Source of the DNA: Thermodesulfobacteriota bacterium
GTDB taxonomy: Bacteria; Desulfobacterota; BSN033; UBA1163
Reading direction: 5' to 3'
DNA length: 36,306 nt
Assembly: GCA_030017685.1 (NCBI GenBank)
Contig: JASEHH010000031.1
Span: 1-36,306, forward strand
The number at the start of each line of letters is the position of its first letter. Position 1 is the stretch's first letter. Position numbers and translations under genes: made by a program. Under the pieces are notes generated by a model, which searched no databases, was not told the origin of the DNA, and saw nothing but the letters and a program-made list of their open reading frames with translations. This document shows, piece after piece, positions 31,790-36,306 of this stretch.

Positions 31790-33346
31790 ATGATCAATCC
31801 TGAGAAATCATTCAATATCCATGACTATATCGAAATCTTTTGGAGACGAATCTGGTATATTGCCATCCCTTTTGTCCTGATTCTGTCCGGAGCCGTCATT
31901 TATGCAGTCACCTCTCCCAAGGAATATCGTGCCGCCACGCTGATCCTGGTCACCCCTCAGAAAGTTCCGGAGAGTTTTATCCGGCCCACCGTGACCTCAA
32001 AGATTGAAGACCGCCTCCAGTCCATCGGCCAGGAGATTATGAGCCGGACCCGTTTGGAACAGTTGATCTCCGAATTAAAACTCTATTCCGAGGAGGCCAA
32101 GTCAAAAAGCAAGGAAGAGCTTTATGAATTGATGCGCAAGGACATCCGTGTGGAGGTAAAAGGAAAAGAAGGTTACTTCACGATCTCCTATATTGGAAAG
32201 GATCCCAGGGTGGTAACGACCGTTACGAACAAGTTGGCCTCTCTTTTTATTGAAGAGAATCTTAAATTAAGGGAGCAACAGGCCCAGGGAACCTCAGAGT
32301 TCCTTGCGATTGAGTTGAACGCGACAAAAGTTAAACTGGAGGAACAGGAGAAGACCGTCACGCATTTCAAAAGACAGTTTATGGGTGAGCTTCCGGAACA
32401 GCGGGAGTCCAACCTTAAAGTCCTCGAACAACTCCAGTTGCAGAGTCAGAGGATCGGTGAAAATATCAGGGCGGCCCATGATCGAAAACTGATCATCCAG
32501 AAGCAACTTGCCGACACCGAACTTCTCATCGCCTCGAGCAGTAAAAAAGAGGAGGCTCCCCTTCATTCCTCATCACCTGTTCAAACCGAAAAGGTTTCGA
32601 GAGCCGTTGTCAGGGACCCGCTGGACGTTCAATTGGAACAGATGAAGCACCACCTGATCGATCTTCAATCCAAATACACGTTGAAACATCCTGACATTAT
32701 GATCGTTCAGAAGAGGATCGCAGAACTTGAAGCGAGAATCGAGAAGGAAAGGTCAGAAAAGGAGGCCGCGGAGAAGAAGGAATCTGAATCAAACATTGCG
32801 ACTACGCCATTGTCCTCGCCCAAAATCGTTACCAAGAAGGAGGAGAAGGAGTCCGTTAGACTGAACCCACGTTATAAAGAGATGGAGAGTCAACTCATTG
32901 CCACTGAGCTGGAGATCAGTAGGTTGAAGGAGGAAGAAGAAAAGGGCAAAGGTCAGATCATGAAATATCGGGAGAGAATAGAAAACACGCCCATGCGGGA
33001 ACTGGCAATGGCTAACCTGACCAGGGATTATCAAAATACGAAAGAGCTCTATCAGACTCTTTTAAAGAAAAGTGAGGAGGCACAGCAGGCAGAAAATTTG
33101 GAGAGGCGGCAGAAAGGGGAGCAATTTAAAGTCATCGATCCAGGGAGAATTCCTGAGAAACCCTTTCGGCCTGATATCCCCAAAATTCTCCTTTTTGGGA
33201 TTTTAATAGGTTTGGGTTCAGGCTTTGGACTGGCCTTCTTCAGGGAACAGATGGATCGTTCATTCAGGGACGCTGAAGATCTGGAAGCCACCATGGGGTT
33301 TAAGGTGCTGGCGAACATCCCAACCATTCAAAAGGAAGCGGCTTAA
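31790..33346 (+). CDS. Chain-length determinant (Wzz/GumC-like, no kinase domain)
   Basis: 518 residues. Membrane segment 1 at ~22-42 (IWYIAIPFVLILSGAVIYAVTS), a long periplasmic region with extended coiled coils (~165-245 and ~285-440), a Pro-rich stretch before segment 2 (DPGRIPEKPFRPDIP), and membrane segment 2 at ~468-488 (ILLFGILIGLGSGFGLAFF), ending in a short cytoplasmic tail. This is the co-polymerase that sets polymer length and anchors the separate tyrosine kinase encoded two genes later. The kinase domain of Wzc is absent, as in split systems. GGGGAG before the ATG. Confidence 0.93.
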   Translation: MINPEKSFNIHDYIEIFWRRIWYIAIPFVLILSGAVIYAVTSPKEYRAATLILVTPQKVPESFIRPTVTSKIEDRLQSIGQEIMSRTRLEQLISELKLYSEEAKSKSKEELYELMRKDIRVEVKGKEGYFTISYIGKDPRVVTTVTNKLASLFIEENLKLREQQAQGTSEFLAIELNATKVKLEEQEKTVTHFKRQFMGELPEQRESNLKVLEQLQLQSQRIGENIRAAHDRKLIIQKQLADTELLIASSSKKEEAPLHSSSPVQTEKVSRAVVRDPLDVQLEQMKHHLIDLQSKYTLKHPDIMIVQKRIAELEARIEKERSEKEAAEKKESESNIATTPLSSPKIVTKKEEKESVRLNPRYKEMESQLIATELEISRLKEEEEKGKGQIMKYRERIENTPMRELAMANLTRDYQNTKELYQTLLKKSEEAQQAENLERRQKGEQFKVIDPGRIPEKPFRPDIPKILLFGILIGLGSGFGLAFFREQMDRSFRDAEDLEATMGFKVLANIPTIQKEAA

Positions 33347-33351
33347 CAGAG

Positions 33352-34353
33352 ATGTATACAAAATTTTACGGTTTTAAGACAAAACCCTTTGAGATCACTC
33401 CGGATCCCAAATTTCTCTTTCTAAGCGAAAGCCATAGGGAGGCGTTGGCTCACCTCACCTATTCGGTTAGAGAGAGAAAGGGGTTTACCGTGATTACCGG
33501 AGAGGTGGGGACCGGCAAAACCACACTCGTCCAGACTCTTTTAAGCAGATTGAATGGAAACACAAGGACAGCTTATCTCTTCAACCCGAAATTGGGCTCC
33601 ACCGATTTTATCAGCTATATCTGCGAGGATTTAGGGCTCAAAGGGCAGAAAAGATCGAAGGGGCAATACCTTTCCATGCTCCACAATTTTTTATTGGAAC
33701 GTTATGCTCAAAATGAAAACGTCGTTTTGATCATCGATGAGGCCCATACCCTTGACCCGAAATTGCTCGAAGAGGTGCGTCTGCTTACCAATCTGGAAAC
33801 ACCCAAGTCCAAACTCCTCCAGGTGATCCTGATCGGCCAGCCGGAGCTGAACGATGTTTTGAACGATCCGCAATATCGCCAGTTGAAACAGAGGGTGAGC
33901 CTCCGTTACCATCTCCAGCCTCTCAATCAGGAGGAGACAAAAGAATTCATCGGCAAAAGGTTGAGGGTCGCAGGCGTCAGCGATCCCCATCTTTTCACCC
34001 CCAAAGCCTTGAAGGAGATTTACCGGTATTCAAAGGGAATCCCACGGCTGATCAATATCGTTTGCGATAATGCATTGTTAACTGGGTATGCGACCGACCA
34101 TAAGGTCATCGGACCCAAAATCATCCTTGAGGTGATTGATCATCTGGAGGGGACCGGGAAGAAACGAAAGCGAAGACGATCCATCTTCTTTGCCACCGTA
34201 TTGATGATTTTTCTCACCTTTGGGATCTCCTCCTATATTTTATGGAAAGAGTCTTTTCCGAGAGTGAAATGGGAGATTGGGGAACGGATCCAATCTCTCG
34301 GGAAAATGGCCGAAAAGGTTTACGAGGAGACCCTGGGAAAATATTTTAGATGA
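33352..34353 (+). CDS. ExeA-like AAA+ ATPase of the polysaccharide locus
   Basis: 333 residues. The start MYTKFYGFKTKPFEITPDPKFLFLSESHREALAHL is typical of the ExeA/GspA-like ATPases. Walker A is GEVGTGKT (50-57), Walker B LIIDEAH (D129-E130), and QLKQRVSLRYHLQPL holds the arginine finger region. A membrane segment lies at ~282-303 (SIFFATVLMIFLTFGISSYILW) with a short periplasmic tail; classical ExeA has a peptidoglycan-binding domain there, which is absent. The family is a standard member of PEP-CTERM/XrtA loci; it may power assembly of the export machine. It starts 5 bases after the chain-length gene. Confidence 0.9.
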   Translation: MYTKFYGFKTKPFEITPDPKFLFLSESHREALAHLTYSVRERKGFTVITGEVGTGKTTLVQTLLSRLNGNTRTAYLFNPKLGSTDFISYICEDLGLKGQKRSKGQYLSMLHNFLLERYAQNENVVLIIDEAHTLDPKLLEEVRLLTNLETPKSKLLQVILIGQPELNDVLNDPQYRQLKQRVSLRYHLQPLNQEETKEFIGKRLRVAGVSDPHLFTPKALKEIYRYSKGIPRLINIVCDNALLTGYATDHKVIGPKIILEVIDHLEGTGKKRKRRRSIFFATVLMIFLTFGISSYILWKESFPRVKWEIGERIQSLGKMAEKVYEETLGKYFR

Positions 34354-34366
34354 ACGGAGAGGAGAA

Positions 34367-35284
34367 ATGAGCAAAATATACAAGGCGTTGGAAAAAGCGG
34401 AAAAGGAAAGGGAGCGGGGGGGGCATTCCCCCCCCTCACCGGAGGGTCGGGAAGAAAGCAAAGGGGAATCTCATGAATTGAGGCCCGACGTCTCAAAGTT
34501 CGAGGCATGGGTTTCCGACCGGAGCCTTGTTTCCCTCTCGCAACCCGGATCCCTGGCTGCGGAACAATTCAGAAAACTGAGGACTTACCTTCTTCGGGAG
34601 AAAAGTTCGGAATTTCCCAAAACGGTCATGGTGACGAGCGCGACCAGTGCTGAAGGAAAAACATTTGTTTCAGCAAACCTTGCCGTGGGTATTGTCCAGG
34701 ACCTTCATGCCCATGCCCTGATGGTGGACTGTGATATGCGCAGTCCTCAGCTTTCACGATGGTTTGGTTTGAATGAGGACAAAGGTCTCTCCGATTATCT
34801 CGCAGGAGATGGAAAGCTGGACGATCTATTGAAGAAGACCGGAGTGGAGAAATTGAGCATTCTTTCAGGAGGAGGCGTTCGGGATAACCCCACCGAATTA
34901 ATTGCATCGAAGAAGATGGAGGCGCTGATCGATGAATTAAAAACACGGTATCGAGATCGGTATATCATCTTCGATTCCACCCCTCTCCTTGCCACCACCG
35001 AACCGGAGGTTTTGGCCAAGTTAGTCGATGGGATCATCATCGTCATCAAGGCCGGGGTGACCCTAAGAGAGACGGTCAAACAAGCCATCGCCTCATTGGA
35101 AAAAGATAAGATCATTGGATTTGTCCTGAATGGTTTAGAGTTTAAATCCTCAGGGCTCTCTTCACGTTATTTTGGATCGGACGGATATTATTACAAATAT
35201 GGCTATGGTTACGGCAAAGGAAAGTCAAATGGTGAGAGCAGGTGGAAGAAAATCTTTCCTTTCGCTCGGAAAGGTGGGAGATGA
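34367..35284 (+). CDS. BY-type tyrosine kinase (CpsD/CapB-like)
   Basis: 305 residues. A short N-terminal helix (MSKIYKALEKAEKERER), a variable linker, then the P-loop kinase: Walker A SATSAEGKT (91-99), Walker A' LMVDCD (118-123) and Walker B IIFDSTP (200-206). Seven tyrosines crowd residues 268-282 (YFGSDGYYYKYGYGYG), the expected autophosphorylation cluster. With the chain-length protein it should form a cycling complex that controls polymerisation. GGAGAGGAG precedes ATG 34367; the frame opens at 34277 inside the previous gene without support. The linker is coded by a G8-CATT-C8 tract that could slip. Confidence 0.93.
   Translation: MSKIYKALEKAEKERERGGHSPPSPEGREESKGESHELRPDVSKFEAWVSDRSLVSLSQPGSLAAEQFRKLRTYLLREKSSEFPKTVMVTSATSAEGKTFVSANLAVGIVQDLHAHALMVDCDMRSPQLSRWFGLNEDKGLSDYLAGDGKLDDLLKKTGVEKLSILSGGGVRDNPTELIASKKMEALIDELKTRYRDRYIIFDSTPLLATTEPEVLAKLVDGIIIVIKAGVTLRETVKQAIASLEKDKIIGFVLNGLEFKSSGLSSRYFGSDGYYYKYGYGYGKGKSNGESRWKKIFPFARKGGR
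34416..34435. repeat. G8-CATT-C8 homopolymer hairpin in the kinase gene
   Basis: Eight Gs (34416-34423), CATT, eight Cs (34428-34435) within codons ~17-23 of the kinase. The tracts are self-complementary. Loss or gain of one base in either tract would shift the frame before the catalytic domain. Confidence 0.85.
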
Positions 35285-35312
35285 GGAGCGCTGAACCGCA
35301 GCACGTGATTTC

Positions 35313-35356
35313 ATAACTCATAACTCAAAATTAAATTAATAACTCATAACTCAAAA
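35313..35356. repeat. Direct repeat just before the NusG-like gene
   Basis: ATAACTCATAACTCAAAA occurs twice without change (35313-35330 and 35339-35356), each built of two ATAACTC units. The second copy ends 2 bases before the ATG at 35359, leaving no ribosome-binding site. It may be a slipped duplication or a site read during transcription or translation. Confidence 0.75.
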
Positions 35357-35358
35357 CT

Positions 35359-35856
35359 ATGAATCTCTGGTACGTCATCCAAACGAAACCCAAGAAAGAA
35401 GAAGAGGCGACCTCCTATCTCACCACGAAAGGAGTCGATATCTTCGGCCCTAAAATTGAAGCCTATTCCCTGAGGGCAGGAAAAATGGTGAGGGAGCTGA
35501 AGCCTCTTTTCCCGGGGTATCTCTTCGGGAAGATCAATCTGGAGCAGGACTATTCCCTGGTCAGATGGGGGAGGGGGGTTAAGAAAATCCTTGGTTTTGG
35601 TGGATATTCCATCCCCGTATCGGAAGAAGTGATTGAGATCATCAAGAATCGAGTGGACAGCAGTGGGGTCGTAAGAAAAACGACTCACTTTAAACCCAAT
35701 GATTTGGTGAGAATCAAATCGGGTCCCTTAAAAGATCTGGTCGGAATCTTTGACCGGTGGGTGTCAGAAGGCGAACGGGTCAGGATCCTAATGAATCTGA
35801 TTGGATACCAGCCGGCCATAGAAATACATTGCTCCATGCTCGAAAAAGTAGCTTAA
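35359..35856 (+). CDS. NusG/RfaH-like specialised elongation factor
   Basis: 165 residues. The NGN domain opens with LWYVIQTKPKKEEEATSYL and contains FPGYLFGKINLEQ and VRWGRGVKKILGFGG; a KOW domain follows (KPNDLVRIKSGPLKDLVGIF, ~112-131). It binds elongating RNA polymerase. Length and its place within a polysaccharide operon fit the specialised paralogues (RfaH, UpxY, LoaP types) that suppress pausing or termination in long surface-polysaccharide operons, not the housekeeping NusG beside secE and rplK. There is no visible ribosome site; a perfect direct repeat stands immediately upstream. Confidence 0.92.
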   Translation: MNLWYVIQTKPKKEEEATSYLTTKGVDIFGPKIEAYSLRAGKMVRELKPLFPGYLFGKINLEQDYSLVRWGRGVKKILGFGGYSIPVSEEVIEIIKNRVDSSGVVRKTTHFKPNDLVRIKSGPLKDLVGIFDRWVSEGERVRILMNLIGYQPAIEIHCSMLEKVA

Positions 35857-35912
35857 CAGTGTAACGCTTAACCTCAACCCACTAAAGTGGCCGAAAAAAC
35901 TAAAAGGATGAT

Positions 35913-36014
35913 ATGTATCAATCGAATTGGATGAAATTCGAACTGGCGGGAGCCTATCCTTTGTCAGAAAAATGGCAAAGCGCAAAGAGCATTGTGCATC
36001 GCGACTATAGATGA
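35913..36014 (+). CDS. Possible 33-residue ORF or gene remnant
   Basis: ATG at 35913 behind AAAAGGATGAT, reading MYQSNWMKFELAGAYPLSEK and ending at TGA 36012-36014. The composition is protein-like, but I do not recognise it. It is followed at once by repeat R3 copy 2, so it may be a gene start cut off by decay. Low confidence. Confidence 0.3.
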   Translation: MYQSNWMKFELAGAYPLSEKWQSAKSIVHRDYR

Positions 36015-36039
36015 CAAGCAAATTTAGATTTCAAGATTT

Positions 36040-36200
36040 AAGGCTACCTCTAAAAATGTCATTCCTGCGAAACTTGTCCTCGACCTGATCGGGGAGCAGG
36101 AATCCACAAGTTTTAGATATTACTGGACTCCCGCCGAAGTTTACCCCGTACTTGTTACGGGGCGGGAGTGACAAATTGGGAATTATTAGAGGTTCCCTAA
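36040..36200. repeat. R3 palindromic repeat, copy 2
   Basis: Nearly the same as 1779-1940 and in the same orientation, with compensating differences: the inner pair reads TACCCCGTA...TACGGGGCGGGAGTGAC here. The ACCTCTAA/TTAGAGGT ends are kept. It lies between the polysaccharide operon part seen here and whatever follows. Confidence 0.8.
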
Positions 36201-36229
36201 AGTGTTAACAAATATTTTCGGTTAAATTC

Positions 36230-36306
36230 TTGAAGAAAAGATTTTCACAGGCAGAGGCAATTGAAGAATTCGGTTTAAGGGCGATGGATTGGCGTTTCCA
36301 GGGCAG
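36230..36306 (+). CDS. Possible 5' end of the next gene, cut by the window
   Basis: A frame stays open to the right edge and reads KKRFSQAEAIEEFGLRAMD after a TTG at 36230. The codon pattern is protein-like. No ribosome site or ATG is seen before residue ~19, and the family cannot be told from ~25 residues. Confidence 0.3.
   Translation, partial: MKKRFSQAEAIEEFGLRAMDWRFQG

Noticed and set aside
34277-34366. Longer N-terminus for the tyrosine kinase
   Set aside because: It would overlap the ATPase gene; ATG 34367 has a strong ribosome site and the typical MSKIYKALEKAE start.
35285-35358. An ops-like recruitment element for the NusG paralogue
   Set aside because: No sequence resembling the known ops core was found; only the direct repeat is reported.

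Overview
The window reads as part of a Gram-negative bacterial chromosome. The gene order, the PEP-CTERM/XrtA-like exopolysaccharide genes, the sigma-54 regulators and the many short palindromic intergenic repeats all suggest a Desulfobacterota (former Deltaproteobacteria) member or a close relative. No rRNA, tRNA, CRISPR array, intact insertion sequence or phage gene was seen. Taxonomy is inferred from style only.

Positions 1-3950 are loosely packed: a gene tail, a 62-residue CxxC protein, a small exported membrane protein on the minus strand, about 1 kb without a convincing gene, then an HNH nuclease, a HIT hydrolase and a LapA-like membrane protein. Two copies of a ~185 bp structured repeat (R1) and one of a ~160 bp repeat (R3) lie here.

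Positions 3838-14896 are the translation/RNA operon: a sigma-70 promoter, a leader with an intrinsic terminator, then rimP, nusA, ylxR, infB, ylxP (DUF503), rbfA, truB, rpsO, pnp, an M16 peptidase and dut. It is followed by xerD, a DHH-CBS-poly(A) polymerase fusion, scpA, sppA and, on the minus strand, a type-4 uracil-DNA glycosylase. Most gaps between these genes hold copies of an imperfect palindromic repeat (R2). Two palindromes have entered reading frames, at the truB 3' end and in the UDG N-terminal region.

Positions 21877-29718 are a regulatory block: a receiver-histidine kinase overlapping an NtrC-type regulator, then a receiver-like plus degenerate GGDEF-like protein, a stand-alone receiver-like protein, a GAF-type sigma-54 activator, a PspF-shaped sigma-54 activator with altered Walker B and sensor I residues, and a second degenerate GGDEF-like protein. 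A near-perfect -24/-12 promoter stands directly before the PspF-shaped gene; a weaker candidate lies before the stand-alone receiver-like gene. Both have palindromes upstream at enhancer distance.

Positions 29821-35856 are the first part of an exopolysaccharide operon: Wza-like export protein, outer-membrane beta-barrel, Wzz/GumC-like chain-length protein, ExeA-like ATPase, BY-type tyrosine kinase and a NusG/RfaH-like elongation factor. Glycosyltransferases and any exosortase would lie beyond the window. The likely logic, inferred from position, is that the sigma-54 cascade turns on the polysaccharide operon and the NusG paralogue keeps polymerase processive through it. The most unusual point is that several regulators have lost canonical catalytic or phosphorylation residues while keeping their overall fold signatures.
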